A stretch of 64,000 bases of DNA, from positions 1-64,000 of the forward strand of contig JAGAAF010000058.1 in the NCBI GenBank assembly GCA_017615435.1. The letters are read 5' to 3'. Below the pieces are notes generated by a model, which saw nothing but the letters and a program-made list of their open reading frames with translations, made no database searches and was not told where the DNA came from. Source of the DNA: Bacteroidales bacterium. GTDB lineage: Bacteria > Bacteroidota > Bacteroidia > Bacteroidales > UBA932. Both the position numbers and the translations under genes were made by a program. Of this stretch, positions 43,207 to 52,162 are shown piece by piece. Position 1 is the first letter of the stretch. Each line of letters opens with the position of its first letter.

Positions 43207-44235
43207 TTAGAGGGCGGCGATAATCTCCAACACATATAGGAGCAAGGTGGCTGTTTTGTCTGTAATCCACACGAGCGGGGGAGGGCAGCCGAGAAGGAGG
43301 GTCAGAAGCGCGAGGGGGAGGAGCACTCCGCAGACGGGCATAGCGAGAAGGTTGGTGAGGAGGAAGTATTGCGGGAAGTAACCGAAACGCAGAAGTGCTA
43401 CCGGGGCGGTGGTGACCTGACAGGCTATGGCCACGGCGGCCCCCTTCCATATGCGGCGCAGCGGATCTATCCTGGCGGACAGCCGGGTGGACGGATACCA
43501 CGCTTCCAGCCGTGGCACTATGAACACGATCCCCAGCATCGCCAGATAAGACAGCTGAAACGCCACGGAGGAGATTGCTCCCGGATCGAGCGCGAGCTGT
43601 ATCGTTCCGGCGATGCACAGCCTGTCGGCGGGTAAGCAGCGGCGGCCGGGCGAGAGGGCCGCGAGCTGCTGCAGGATAATGAACAGCAGCGCCCTCACCA
43701 GCGAGGGCGACGCCCCGCACGCAATCGTGTATGCGAGGCAGAAGCTGACAAGCAGCACCGCCCGCACGATCTCCGCGGGGCGCGAGTTCCCGAGTATCAT
43801 CAGCAGATAGCGTATGAACAAGGCGATAATGCCCAGATGCAAACCCGAAAGTGCAAGCAGGTGGGAGGCGCCGCTGCGCCTGAACGCGCTGACCGTCTCC
43901 CGGTCGAGTCCCGACCGGTCTCCCGTCATCAGCGCTCTCAGCAGCGGCCCCGTCCTCCCGTCCTCGAACGGAATCGAGTCAATGAGGCCCCTGACTCGTT
44001 CGGCTATGACATTCACGTTCTGCCCGACCCCGATCGGGCATCTTGAACTATAGCAGAACAGTCCCAACGCAAAGAGCATCAGCGGAATGACCCATTTGTC
44101 GTACTTTTTAGTGAGAGTCAGGGCGCCCAGACAGAAGACCACAACGAACAATGAGAGTTGTGATGTGTACAGCGCGCCGCAGGCGACTCCTGCGACGAAA
44201 GGAAGGGATATGCTGAGCAGGCGACGGTTTTCCAT
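43207..44235 (-). CDS. comEC: Short ComEC/Rec2 competence-domain protein
   Basis: 342 residues from ATG 44235 (MENRRLLSISLPFVAG). It contains the Competence membrane domain with GDRSGLDRETVSAFRRSGASHLLALSGLHLG, the family hallmark, and about nine helices. Full ComEC proteins also carry an N-terminal OB domain and a C-terminal metallo-beta-lactamase domain; both seem absent, the N-terminal part being only two helices. It may still form the DNA channel for uptake. An ATG 63 bp upstream (44298) is possible but adds an atypical basic leader. Confidence 0.82.
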   Translation of the reverse strand: MENRRLLSISLPFVAGVACGALYTSQLSLFVVVFCLGALTLTKKYDKWVIPLMLFALGLFCYSSRCPIGVGQNVNVIAERVRGLIDSIPFEDGRTGPLLRALMTGDRSGLDRETVSAFRRSGASHLLALSGLHLGIIALFIRYLLMILGNSRPAEIVRAVLLVSFCLAYTIACGASPSLVRALLFIILQQLAALSPGRRCLPADRLCIAGTIQLALDPGAISSVAFQLSYLAMLGIVFIVPRLEAWYPSTRLSARIDPLRRIWKGAAVAIACQVTTAPVALLRFGYFPQYFLLTNLLAMPVCGVLLPLALLTLLLGCPPPLVWITDKTATLLLYVLEIIAAL

Positions 44236-44278
44236 AGCTCTTATGTCAGGTCGGATAGCAAGATACGCTTTTTTTGAG

Positions 44279-44286
44279 TATCTTTG
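44279..44286 (+). promoter_or_regulatory. -7 box for ackA
   Basis: TATCTTTG fits TAnnTTTG, 20 bp before the ATG at 44307. Confidence 0.5.
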
Positions 44287-44306
44287 CGTCCGCAACAAAT
44301 CAGAAT

Positions 44307-45518
44307 ATGAAAATTCTCGTCATCAACTGCGGAAGTTCATCCATCAAGTACCAGCTTCTTGAGATGACCGACGCCGAGCACTACGCTCTTCTCGCAAAAG
44401 GAAACCTCGAAAAGATATCGCTCCCGGACAGCAAGCTCACCCATAAACCTGCGGGTAAGGATGCCGTCGTGATAATGAGGCCCGTTCCGGACCATACACT
44501 CGGAATGAAGCTCGTTCTCGACGCCCTCACCAATCCGGAGACGGGAGTCATCGGCAGTTTCGACGAAATCGACGCGGTGGGCCACAGAATCGTCCAGGGT
44601 GCCGACTTCTTCGACGGCTCCTGCCTGATCGACGAATCCGTGATGGAGAAAATCGCGATTTGCTGCGACTTCGCTCCTCTTCACAATCCTGCGCATATCC
44701 TCGGTATCCGCGCTATGCAGAAGGTGCTCCCGAAGGTGCCGCAGGTGGTGGTGTTCGATACCGCTTTCCACCAGACTATGGAACCGAAGGCCTATATGTA
44801 CGCGCTGCCGTACGAGTACTATGAGAAGTATCGCGTCCGCCGCTACGGCGCTCACGGCACCTCGCATTACTACGTCAGCCGCCGTGGCGCCAAGAAGGCG
44901 GGCCTGGACATCAACAACAGCAAGATCATCACCTGCCACATCGGAAACGGCAGTTCCGTGACAGCTATCCTGAACGGAAAGAGCATCGATACCTCTATGG
45001 GTTTCACTCCGCTGGAGGGTATGATTATGGGAACCCGCTGCGGCTCCATCGACGCGAACATAGTCCCGTACATTATGAAGAAGGAGAATCTCACTCCGGA
45101 TGAGATGACCGACATAATGAACAAGAAGTCGGGATTCATCGGACTCCAGAAGAAGAGTTCGGATATGCGCGATATGGTCTGCTTCTCAGAGCAGGGCGAC
45201 AAGCGTGCGCAGCTCGTACGCGATATGGTCGTTCACCAGATCACGAAGCTCGTCGGAGGTTACATCGCAGAGATGAACGGAGTGGATCTCATCATCTTCA
45301 CCGCCGGTATCGCTGAGAACAATCCCTGGCTTCCGCTCGCAGTCTGCAAGCACTTCGAGTATATGGGTCTGAAGATGGATGTCGAAGCCACCAACGCCGC
45401 CCGCGACGAAGCCGTCATCTCCGCCCCGGACAGCACCGTGAAAGTCGCGATGATCCCCACCAACGAAGAGTTGATGATCGCGATCGACACGATGAACATC
45501 GTAAACGGATTAAAGTAA
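44307..45518 (+). CDS. ackA: Acetate kinase
   Basis: Makes ATP and acetate from acetyl phosphate, the main energy-yielding end step of mixed fermentation. The N-terminal ILVINCGSSSIKYQL, the VGHRIVQG and YGAHGTSH motifs, and TCHIGNGSS phosphate-binding loop are present in a 403-residue protein. The frame is open from 44274, but ATG 44307 matches the family start. No pta gene adjoins it. Its last 9 bp overlap the convergent gene. Confidence 0.95.
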   Translation: MKILVINCGSSSIKYQLLEMTDAEHYALLAKGNLEKISLPDSKLTHKPAGKDAVVIMRPVPDHTLGMKLVLDALTNPETGVIGSFDEIDAVGHRIVQGADFFDGSCLIDESVMEKIAICCDFAPLHNPAHILGIRAMQKVLPKVPQVVVFDTAFHQTMEPKAYMYALPYEYYEKYRVRRYGAHGTSHYYVSRRGAKKAGLDINNSKIITCHIGNGSSVTAILNGKSIDTSMGFTPLEGMIMGTRCGSIDANIVPYIMKKENLTPDEMTDIMNKKSGFIGLQKKSSDMRDMVCFSEQGDKRAQLVRDMVVHQITKLVGGYIAEMNGVDLIIFTAGIAENNPWLPLAVCKHFEYMGLKMDVEATNAARDEAVISAPDSTVKVAMIPTNEELMIAIDTMNIVNGLK

Positions 45519-46088
45519 TCCGCGTTTTTTAGCGAAATCGATAATCAGATCGGCTGTGCCTTCGATTCCGAGGATGGAGGAGTCGATGCAGAGGTCGTAG
45601 TTTGCGGCGACGCCCCATTTGCTGAAGGTGAAGAAATCGTAGTATTCGGCGCGGCCGCGGTCTTTGCGGTCGATGAGGCTTTCAGCCTCGGATTCGGAAA
45701 GACCCTGGCGCTCCATAATACGCTTGATGCGGGTTTCTAGAGGGGCGCAAATAAACACGTCTATGCAATCGAGGTCGCGAAGGACATAGTCCGATGCGCG
45801 TCCGACGAAGATGGCCGAGCCCTTTTCCGCGAGCTCGCGTATGGTCTCGCTCTGGATTCCGAAGAGAATCTCATCGTCCATTCCGGACTTCATTCCGATG
45901 AACAGCGCACGTCTCTTTTCGTCCCGTTTGTGGAAGAACTCTTCCGAAATACCGCTTTTGCGCGCGGCTTCGGTGATCAATTCGCTGTCGTAGACCGGAA
46001 TTCCGAGCTTGCGGCCTAATTCTTCCGCGACTGCTTTTCCGCCGCTTCCGAACTGGCGTCCGATAGTTATAAGGAGTTTATTTTCCAT
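45510..46088 (-). CDS. Cytidylate kinase-like family protein
   Basis: 192 residues of the second cytidylate-kinase-like family, with N-terminal ITIGRQFGSGGKAVAEELG containing a P-loop-like GRQFGSGG, and GRASDYVLRDL. Members are often annotated Cmk2; their true substrate is unclear. The genuine cmk is at 3756. Last gene of a minus-strand operon after the MATE gene (12 bp gap). Confidence 0.85.
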   Translation of the reverse strand: MENKLLITIGRQFGSGGKAVAEELGRKLGIPVYDSELITEAARKSGISEEFFHKRDEKRRALFIGMKSGMDDEILFGIQSETIRELAEKGSAIFVGRASDYVLRDLDCIDVFICAPLETRIKRIMERQGLSESEAESLIDRKDRGRAEYYDFFTFSKWGVAANYDLCIDSSILGIEGTADLIIDFAKKRGLL

Positions 46089-46100
46089 CTTCTTATGTGG

Positions 46101-47495
46101 TTAGACCGCGCCTCCGAGCACAGACGGATCGTCTCCGTCGTTAAGCTTGTCGAACTTGCGTAGTATCTGGATAATCAAAACTGCAGCGCACACGACGGAC
46201 AGGAAGTCCGAGATGGGGAAGGCCAGCCACACTCCGTTCTCGCCAAGCCATAGAGGCAGGATGAATACCAGCGGAACGAGGAACAAAAGCTGACGGGTGA
46301 GCGACAGGAAGATGCTCTTGCGGACCATTCCAAGGCTCTGGAAAAAGTTTCCGGACACCATTCCGAATCCCACACACCAGATCATCAGGTTCATAAGCCT
46401 CAGGGCATTGTCGGCCTTAGAGATCATCACCGGATCTTCGGTGAACAGTTTCACCGCCGGCGTGGTCAGAAGTTCGGAAACCAGGAAGCAAATGACGCTC
46501 ATAAGGCACATCCACCTGGTTGTCATCCAGAACACTTCCTTCACCCTCTTATACTGCCGCGCTCCATAGTTGAAGCTCGCAATCGGCTGCATACCCTGGT
46601 TGAATCCGAGGTTGATCATCAGGAACATAAAGGTGATGCGGTTCGAGATGCCGTAGGCGCCGATTGAGAGGTCGCCGCCATATTTGCGCAGCTGCTGGTT
46701 GATGAAAATGGACACGAAGCAGGATGCAAAGTGCATCAGGAAGGGACCCAGGCCGATGGACAGGGAAGCTTTCGCGATGTGGCGGTCCAGCTGGAAAACG
46801 CGCCTGCCGAAGTGCAGGAAATTCTTTTTGTTCGCAAAGAAGAACAACGTGTAGGCAAGTGCGAGGCACTGGCAGAGGACGGTGGCAATAGCGGCTCCCT
46901 GGACTCCCAGGTCGAAAACATAAATGAAGACGGGATCCAGGATGGCGTTGGCCGTGACCGTGAAGATAGTCAGTCCCATAGCCGTCTTCGGGTTGCCGGA
47001 CGCCCTGATCACTCCGTTCAGGCCGAAGTAGAGATGAGTCACCGCGTTGCCAAGGAGAATGATCACCATATAATCGCGGGCGAAGGGAAGAGTGTTCTCC
47101 GAGGCGCCGAAGAAGTACAGGATGGGATCCAGGAAAACGAGGCAGACGGCCGCGAACAGAACTCCTATTATGGTGTTCAGACTGACCACGTTCGAGAGCA
47201 CCTTCTGCGCCCCCTCGTAGTTCTTCTGCCCGAGCAGTACCGACACCATAGTCTGGCCTCCCACGCCCACTAGCGTGCCGAGGGCTGTGCTGAGGTTCAT
47301 CAGCGGGAAAGTGACTGCCAGACCGGAAATCGCGTATGCGCCCACTCCCTGGATATGGCCGATGAAGATGCTGTCCACCATATTGTACAGCGAGCTGGCT
47401 ATCATCGCGATGATGCCGGGCACCGCATACTTTCTCAGAAGGGTGCCTATACGCTCGGTGCCCAATTCGGTGGGCGCTGCGCCTTGTGCGGCCAT
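46101..47495 (-). CDS. MATE family efflux transporter
   Basis: 464-residue membrane protein with twelve predicted helices and the MATE pattern: VPGIIAMIASSLYNMVDSIF at the N-terminus and an internal repeat beginning near residue 240. These exporters swap drugs or other cationic compounds for Na+ or H+. It closely resembles the MATE branch common in gut Bacteroidetes and Firmicutes. 4 bp after the FKBP lipoprotein gene. Confidence 0.92.
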   Translation of the reverse strand: MAAQGAAPTELGTERIGTLLRKYAVPGIIAMIASSLYNMVDSIFIGHIQGVGAYAISGLAVTFPLMNLSTALGTLVGVGGQTMVSVLLGQKNYEGAQKVLSNVVSLNTIIGVLFAAVCLVFLDPILYFFGASENTLPFARDYMVIILLGNAVTHLYFGLNGVIRASGNPKTAMGLTIFTVTANAILDPVFIYVFDLGVQGAAIATVLCQCLALAYTLFFFANKKNFLHFGRRVFQLDRHIAKASLSIGLGPFLMHFASCFVSIFINQQLRKYGGDLSIGAYGISNRITFMFLMINLGFNQGMQPIASFNYGARQYKRVKEVFWMTTRWMCLMSVICFLVSELLTTPAVKLFTEDPVMISKADNALRLMNLMIWCVGFGMVSGNFFQSLGMVRKSIFLSLTRQLLFLVPLVFILPLWLGENGVWLAFPISDFLSVVCAAVLIIQILRKFDKLNDGDDPSVLGGAV

Positions 47496-47499
47496 AGTA

Positions 47500-48519
47500 T
47501 TAAGGCTTGTCTACGAATTCGATTTCGAAAATCAGCGGGCTGTATGCGGGGATGGCGCTGCCCGATCCGGAAGACGAGTACGCCTTGCCGGAGACCATAT
47601 ATGCGCGGCCTTTTTCGTGGGCGTGCATATGGTAGATGGCGCTGGCGAATCCGCTGATGACCGAAGAGCTGCTGCTGGTCATAGTGATGTCGCTGGCGGA
47701 GTCGCCCCAGTTGATCAGGGTAGGCTGATAGGTGGAACTCTCTTTGTATATGCCGAAGACCTTGGCGGAGTCGGCGAGGTTCGTGTCCACTCCCTGGCCG
47801 TCGATCATCCTGCGGCAGATGTAGTTGATGTACACGCTGCTGCCGGAAGAATAATCGGTGTCGTCGTCCGGTTCGCGGTCGCAGATATAGTAAACTCCGG
47901 TGTCCAGAGTGTCGACCTTATCGATTTCAGTGCCGAGAGCAGCTTCAAGTATGCCGGTCTCCCACGCGTCCAAATCGGAAATCAGATCCGTGATGGTGAG
48001 GTCATAAATCAGAGCTGATGTGGACTGGGTCATATTGTCCAGGTACTGCTGCTTCGAGGAGTATCTGTCGTGAGTAAGAAGCCAGCCGGGAACTATCACC
48101 TTGCAGCTGCCGCCTTCGTGGAGGTCCGCAATGGCTTCTTCCACTCCGGCGTAGATGCCGCTGGAGCCGCGGTAGGTAACCTGCGGGCCGTAGTAATAGT
48201 TCTTCTGGTATGTGCCTATCTTCTGGGCAATCAGCTTCTCGGTGGTGGTGCTAACCGTTCCATCGAGGTCTGTCACCGTGTAAGTGATGCGCATATAAGG
48301 ATAGTCGTCGACAGTGCCTATCGCGGTGCCCGCGGGATTGTCGGTCTTCTCGGTAATCCACGCGCCGTTTGCGGTTTCCTGCCAGCCCGCCTGTTTGTGG
48401 ACTGAGATCCAGGCGTCGAAAGCCCTCCGGGAGAGCTCTCCGTACTCGGCGTCAGGGGTTTTAGCGCAGCCCGCCAGGCAGACGGCGGCTATCATCGTCA
48501 ATATCTTGATACTTTTCAT
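47500..48519 (-). CDS. FKBP-like (GldI-like) peptidyl-prolyl isomerase lipoprotein
   Basis: 339 residues with a lipobox LAGC (Cys18). Two FKBP-like regions are visible, about 85-180 (VEEAIADLHEGGSCKVIVPGWL) and 215-335 (the end, SAIPAYSPLIFEIEFVD, is the typical last strand). Such double-FKBP lipoproteins assist folding in the periplasm or outer membrane; GldI is the gliding-motility example. Active-site aromatic residues look partly lost in both domains, so catalysis is unsure. 4 bp overlap with the DHH gene. Confidence 0.78.
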   Translation of the reverse strand: MKSIKILTMIAAVCLAGCAKTPDAEYGELSRRAFDAWISVHKQAGWQETANGAWITEKTDNPAGTAIGTVDDYPYMRITYTVTDLDGTVSTTTEKLIAQKIGTYQKNYYYGPQVTYRGSSGIYAGVEEAIADLHEGGSCKVIVPGWLLTHDRYSSKQQYLDNMTQSTSALIYDLTITDLISDLDAWETGILEAALGTEIDKVDTLDTGVYYICDREPDDDTDYSSGSSVYINYICRRMIDGQGVDTNLADSAKVFGIYKESSTYQPTLINWGDSASDITMTSSSSSVISGFASAIYHMHAHEKGRAYMVSGKAYSSSGSGSAIPAYSPLIFEIEFVDKP

Positions 48520-49520
48520 ATTTCTACTTTTTCAGCGAAGGCGGACGCCGCGGCTGCGTTCGGTATGTCGTCCGGGATGAGGAGCTTTCCGCCCGCCGCC
48601 TGTTCGTGCCCGCCGCCGTGGAAATATCTCGCGGCCATCGCGTTCGCGGACCAGCCCCTCTTCGAGCGTATGCTGGCGCGCATCTCGGGGGCGTCTTCGC
48701 TCTCTCTCAGATACAGGCAGACCTTAACCTCGTCTATCGTCAGCGGTATGTTCACCATTCCTTCGAGTTCGCCCTCCTCCAAGCCAAATCTGTGCCACAG
48801 CTCTTTCGTGACTATGATCACGGCCAGGCCGTCCGGACGTATGGTCATTTCCTCGCTGAGAATGTGCGCAATCGCACGCACACGATTGGGGCGGTAGCGG
48901 TTGTAGAGCTCGGCGATTATGGCGTCGCGGTCCACGCCGGAGGCGATGAGGTCTCCCGCCATAGAGAGGGTGGAAGGGAAGACGGAGTTTGCGAAGTTGT
49001 CGGTGTCCGTGGTCATACCTGCCATAAGGCAGTTCAGGACCGAAAGGGGAAGTCGCGCGGTATGACCGTCGATACCCGGCATCGCGCGGAGGATTTCGTA
49101 GACCATCTCGCTGGCGGAAGAGACTTCCGCGCGGCTGAAGACGAGGTCGAATTCCGCTTCCTGCGGGTTGAGGTGATGGTCTATGAGGACTTTCTTCGCC
49201 TTGCTTGCGCGCAAGGCGGATTCGAACTGTGTGCCGGCGCGGGTGAGGCCGTTGTAGTCCGTGCAGATGATGAGATCTGCCGCTTCTATGGCCTGCGTGC
49301 CCATTACGGGGATATCTCCGCCTATGAAGGCGATGGTGGCGGGAGAGGGTTCACGGACCATAGACACGCCGGTCTTCCCGCGAACCTCGCGGAGGTAATG
49401 GAAAACGGCGCCGCTGCTGCCCAGGGCGTCGCCGTCCGGATGGGTATGAGTGCTCACGACTATCCTTTCAGAAGAGTCGATCAGGCTGCTCAAGATGCGG
49501 ATTTTCTCTGCCGTTTCCAT
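48516..49520 (-). CDS. DHH-family phosphoesterase (NrnA-like)
   Basis: 334 residues. Motif I is THTHPDGDALG with Asp29 and Asp31, the DHH motif lies at 114-116, and DHHA1 has GGGHEQAAGG near the end. These Mn-dependent enzymes degrade nano-RNA or cyclic dinucleotide products (pApA) and 3'-phosphoadenosine phosphate. The frame extends far upstream to 50078, antisense to the next gene; the real start is ATG 49520 behind a -7 box. First gene of a minus-strand operon with FKBP, MATE and Cmk2 genes. Confidence 0.9.
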   Translation of the reverse strand: METAEKIRILSSLIDSSERIVVSTHTHPDGDALGSSGAVFHYLREVRGKTGVSMVREPSPATIAFIGGDIPVMGTQAIEAADLIICTDYNGLTRAGTQFESALRASKAKKVLIDHHLNPQEAEFDLVFSRAEVSSASEMVYEILRAMPGIDGHTARLPLSVLNCLMAGMTTDTDNFANSVFPSTLSMAGDLIASGVDRDAIIAELYNRYRPNRVRAIAHILSEEMTIRPDGLAVIIVTKELWHRFGLEEGELEGMVNIPLTIDEVKVCLYLRESEDAPEMRASIRSKRGWSANAMAARYFHGGGHEQAAGGKLLIPDDIPNAAAASAFAEKVEI

Positions 49521-49525
49521 CGCGG

Positions 49526-49533
49526 CAAATTTA
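49526..49533 (-). promoter_or_regulatory. -7 box for the DHH operon, near-leaderless
   Basis: Minus-strand TAAATTTG, 5 bp before the start at 49520. Confidence 0.5.
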
Positions 49534-49543
49534 ATAAGATTAT

Positions 49544-49573
49544 TGCATTTAATAAATGATTTTTCTAACTTTG
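49544..49573 (+). promoter_or_regulatory. Promoter for membrane protein-DUF3822-rsmD operon
   Basis: TTG 49544-49546, 19-bp spacer, TAACTTTG 49566-49573. Good consensus match. Confidence 0.6.
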
Positions 49574-49607
49574 TCCGATAGCTGATTATAAAATAAAAGA
49601 TATAGCA

Positions 49608-50345
49608 ATGGCAAAATTCGACTTGCTCAAGTTCACTGAGAACAAACTCGTCAACAACATCGTCGTGTATGCAGTTCTCCCTCTCTGCATCCTTGTACTC
49701 GGATATCTGCTGGTGGACAGCGTCCTTCAGCCCGTCCGTTTCAACAAAGAGAAGGAAGCCCGCGAGTTGGTGGGAATCGAGCGCCTGAAAGATATCCGTG
49801 TCCTCCAGGATGCTTACAAGAGCGTTAACGGTAAGTACGTTTCCGATATCGACTCCCTGGTGGATTTCTACAAAAACGGAGAGATTATCGTCCGTATGCA
49901 GATAGGTAGTAAGGACGACTCCCTGGCGATGGCTCACACCAAATCCATCAAGCAGGCCCGTTACTGGCTCCGCGGAGCGAATCTGAACCGCTATCTCTAT
50001 CAGCTTTATCAGGACGGAGACAAGAATCTCGTGTTCTCCATCGACAATAAGATCCCCGTCAAGGATACTCTCTTCCACAGCCGCGTCGGCTTCGAAGTCG
50101 ACTCCCTTAAGACCATCCCGTTCTCGGGCGGCCAGAAAGTGGAGATGGAGAGCATCGTGAAGAAGGTTTCCGGTGTGAACGTCCCTCTGTTCGAGGCCCG
50201 TATGCCGTACAAGAAACTCCTCTACGGAATGGATAACCAGCTGCGCATTAACCTTGATGCGGACCGCAGGAACGGTAACAAGTACGAAGGCCTTCAGGTG
50301 GGCAGCATTTCAGCTCCGAATAACAACGCAGGAAACTGGGAGTAA
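49608..50345 (+). CDS. Single-helix membrane protein of unknown function
   Basis: 245 residues with one membrane helix (about 18-40) after a short basic N-terminus, then a mostly periplasmic or cytoplasmic soluble domain. The segment after the helix, LKDIRVLQDAYKSVNGKYVS, resembles the pattern that follows the helix in pseudopilins, but there is no prepilin cleavage site. It is first in an operon with the DUF3822 protein (TAATG overlap) and rsmD. Function unknown. Confidence 0.72.
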   Translation: MAKFDLLKFTENKLVNNIVVYAVLPLCILVLGYLLVDSVLQPVRFNKEKEARELVGIERLKDIRVLQDAYKSVNGKYVSDIDSLVDFYKNGEIIVRMQIGSKDDSLAMAHTKSIKQARYWLRGANLNRYLYQLYQDGDKNLVFSIDNKIPVKDTLFHSRVGFEVDSLKTIPFSGGQKVEMESIVKKVSGVNVPLFEARMPYKKLLYGMDNQLRINLDADRRNGNKYEGLQVGSISAPNNNAGNWE

Positions 50346-50800
50346 TGAAGTGTACTCTCGTACCTTCCAACTTTTTTGATGACAACTGTGCGGGAGAATA
50401 TCTCGCACAGGTTGTTGATATAGCTCCCGGTCAGCAGGTCTGTTCGGCTTTCGTGCCGGATTACAACGCTTACCTGGTCTGGGCGACTGCCGCCCCGGAG
50501 GATGAAAAGCCTGCGATGTACGGGATTCTGCAGGACCTGAGAAAGTGCCCGGACTATAACAAGATCCTCTGCTCGTGGGACGGATCCGAACTTAACCTCG
50601 CGATAGCCCAGGGCAAGACCCTTTTGCTGGCGAACACTTATGACGCCAAGGATTTCACCACAGTCGAGTACTGGATATTCCTCGCGCTCCGTTCGCTTCA
50701 GCTCAATCCTGAAATCAGCACCATCTGCCTGCGCTCTGCCGTGAGCGCGGAAGACGAGATGTCGCTCTACCGTTATTTCAAGGCGGTCGAGATACTATGA
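50345..50800 (+). CDS. Short DUF3822-like protein
   Basis: 151 residues. Position directly before rsmD is that of DUF3822 in Bacteroidetes, and the middle part (DAKDFTTVEYWIFLALRSLQLNPE) resembles the C-terminal part of that family, whose members are usually about 260 residues. It is therefore either a half-length DUF3822 or a diverged relative. The start overlaps the previous stop (TAATG), and rsmD overlaps its end by 4 bp. Function unknown, but the fixed link to rsmD suggests a tie to RNA metabolism. Confidence 0.65.
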   Translation: MKCTLVPSNFFDDNCAGEYLAQVVDIAPGQQVCSAFVPDYNAYLVWATAAPEDEKPAMYGILQDLRKCPDYNKILCSWDGSELNLAIAQGKTLLLANTYDAKDFTTVEYWIFLALRSLQLNPEISTICLRSAVSAEDEMSLYRYFKAVEIL

Positions 50801-51327
50801 GAATTATTGGCGGAAGGCTCAAGGGCAAGTTCATACTGCCGCCGGCCGGTTATAAAGCCAGGCCTACCACCGATTTCGCCCGCGAAGCCCTTTTCAATAT
50901 CCTGGATAATGAATATGAGTTCGAAGACCTGAAGGTCCTCGACCTTTTCGGCGGTACCGGCGCGGTGAGTTTCGAGTTCGGTTCACGCGGAGTCGGACGC
51001 GTTTGGTGCGTGGAGATGGCCCGCGAGAACGCATCTTTCATCAAGCGCGAGGCCGGGAGACTGGGGCTGGACAATGTCACTATGGTGCGTGACAACGTCT
51101 TCGATTTCCTCAACGTCTGCCACGAAAAGTTCGATATAATCTTCGCCGATCCGCCGTATGCCCTGGAGGGCCTTGAAACCATTCCGGACAAGATCTTCGA
51201 GCGCGACATCCTTCACCCCGACTGCTATTTCATCCTTGAACACGGCGGGGAGCACAACTTCAAGGAGCACCCGCGTTTCTTCAAGGAACGCGAATACGGA
51301 AGGGTTCACTTCACTTTCTTCAAGTAG
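50797..51327 (+). CDS. rsmD: 16S rRNA (guanine966-N2)-methyltransferase
   Basis: Rossmann-fold SAM enzyme for m2G966. N-terminal MRIIGGRLKGK, SAM motif DLFGGTGAVSFE (49-60) and catalytic DPPY (118-121) are all present in 176 residues. ATGA overlap with the DUF3822-like gene; convergent with mazG, 5 bp away. Confidence 0.94.
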   Translation: MRIIGGRLKGKFILPPAGYKARPTTDFAREALFNILDNEYEFEDLKVLDLFGGTGAVSFEFGSRGVGRVWCVEMARENASFIKREAGRLGLDNVTMVRDNVFDFLNVCHEKFDIIFADPPYALEGLETIPDKIFERDILHPDCYFILEHGGEHNFKEHPRFFKEREYGRVHFTFFK

Positions 51328-51332
51328 GATTT

Positions 51333-52124
51333 CTAAAGGCCCTGTGCCTTCGCTTCGTCCCAGATCTCGTCCATCTCGGCGAGAGTCATATCCGTCAGCT
51401 TCCGGCCGACCTTCAGGGTCTTCGATTCGAGGTAATTGAAGCGCCTGCGGAACTTGCTGCAGGCAAGGTTCAAAGCCGCTTCCGGGTCTATCCCGAAGAG
51501 ACGGGATGCATTGATAACGGCGAAGAGCAGGTCCCCGAATTCTTCTTCCATATGGCCGCGCTCAGCGCCCGCAACAGCGTCTTCGACCTCGCCCATCTCC
51601 TCCCGCACTTTGTCCAGCACCTGGACGGGCTCCTCCCAGTCGAAGCCGCATCCGCGGGCCTTCTCCTGCATAGAAAGGGCCTTCAGGATAGCGGGCATAG
51701 AGTCGGGAATGCCGCCGAGCACCGTCCTGTTCCCTCCCTTTTCCTTGGCTTTGACGAGTTCCCAGGTGTCCGCGATTTCCTTCGCGGTGGTGGGCTGCCC
51801 GGCTTTGTCGCCGAAGACGTGGGGATGACGGAATATCATCTTGTCGCAAATCTTGCGCAGACAGTCGGCAATGTCGAAATCGCCGGCTTCTTCCGCTATC
51901 TTGGCGTAGAACACCATATGGTAGAGGAGATCGCCTATCTCTTTCGCGGTCGCGTCTTTGTCGCCCTTGATAATGGCGTCGCTCAGTTCGTACACTTCCT
52001 CCTCCGTCATAGGGCGTATGGACTCCATAGTCTGGGCCGCGTTCCAGGGGCAGTCGGCCCTCAGGCGGTCCATTATGTCCAGCAGCTCGCCGAAGGCGGC
52101 TGATTTCTCCTCTTTTGTATGCAT
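51333..52124 (-). CDS. mazG: Nucleoside triphosphate pyrophosphohydrolase
   Basis: All-alpha NTP pyrophosphatase that cleans non-canonical or excess nucleotides. 263 residues with tandem MazG folds: the first (about 10-105) has CPWNAAQTMESI and the EEVYELSDAI metal-binding helix; the second (about 150-250) has EEMGEVEDAV and EEFGDLLFAVIN. Divergent from prfA. Confidence 0.94.
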   Translation of the reverse strand: MHTKEEKSAAFGELLDIMDRLRADCPWNAAQTMESIRPMTEEEVYELSDAIIKGDKDATAKEIGDLLYHMVFYAKIAEEAGDFDIADCLRKICDKMIFRHPHVFGDKAGQPTTAKEIADTWELVKAKEKGGNRTVLGGIPDSMPAILKALSMQEKARGCGFDWEEPVQVLDKVREEMGEVEDAVAGAERGHMEEEFGDLLFAVINASRLFGIDPEAALNLACSKFRRRFNYLESKTLKVGRKLTDMTLAEMDEIWDEAKAQGL

Positions 52125-52144
52125 TGGAATAATTGTTATCTTTG
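52114..52144 (+). promoter_or_regulatory. prfA promoter (TTTG, 19 bp, TATCTTTG)
   Basis: TTTG 52114-52117 and TATCTTTG 52137-52144. The -33 element lies within the first codons of the divergent mazG gene. Confidence 0.6.
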
Positions 52145-52149
52145 CAGCG

Positions 52150-52157
52150 CAAATTTA
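52150..52157 (-). promoter_or_regulatory. -7 box for mazG
   Basis: Minus-strand TAAATTTG, 25 bp before the mazG start, lying downstream of the prfA -7 box so the two promoters interlock. Confidence 0.45.
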
Positions 52158-52162
52158 CAAAA

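Noticed and set aside
43127..43720. Minus-strand Arg-rich frame overlapping comEC
   Set aside because: It runs through the structured element and is out of frame with comEC, with low-complexity Arg/Pro content typical of a shadow frame.
48516..50078. 520-residue version of the DHH protein
   Set aside because: The extra 186 N-terminal residues are antisense to the membrane-protein gene at 49608 and cross both promoters; homology begins at 49520.
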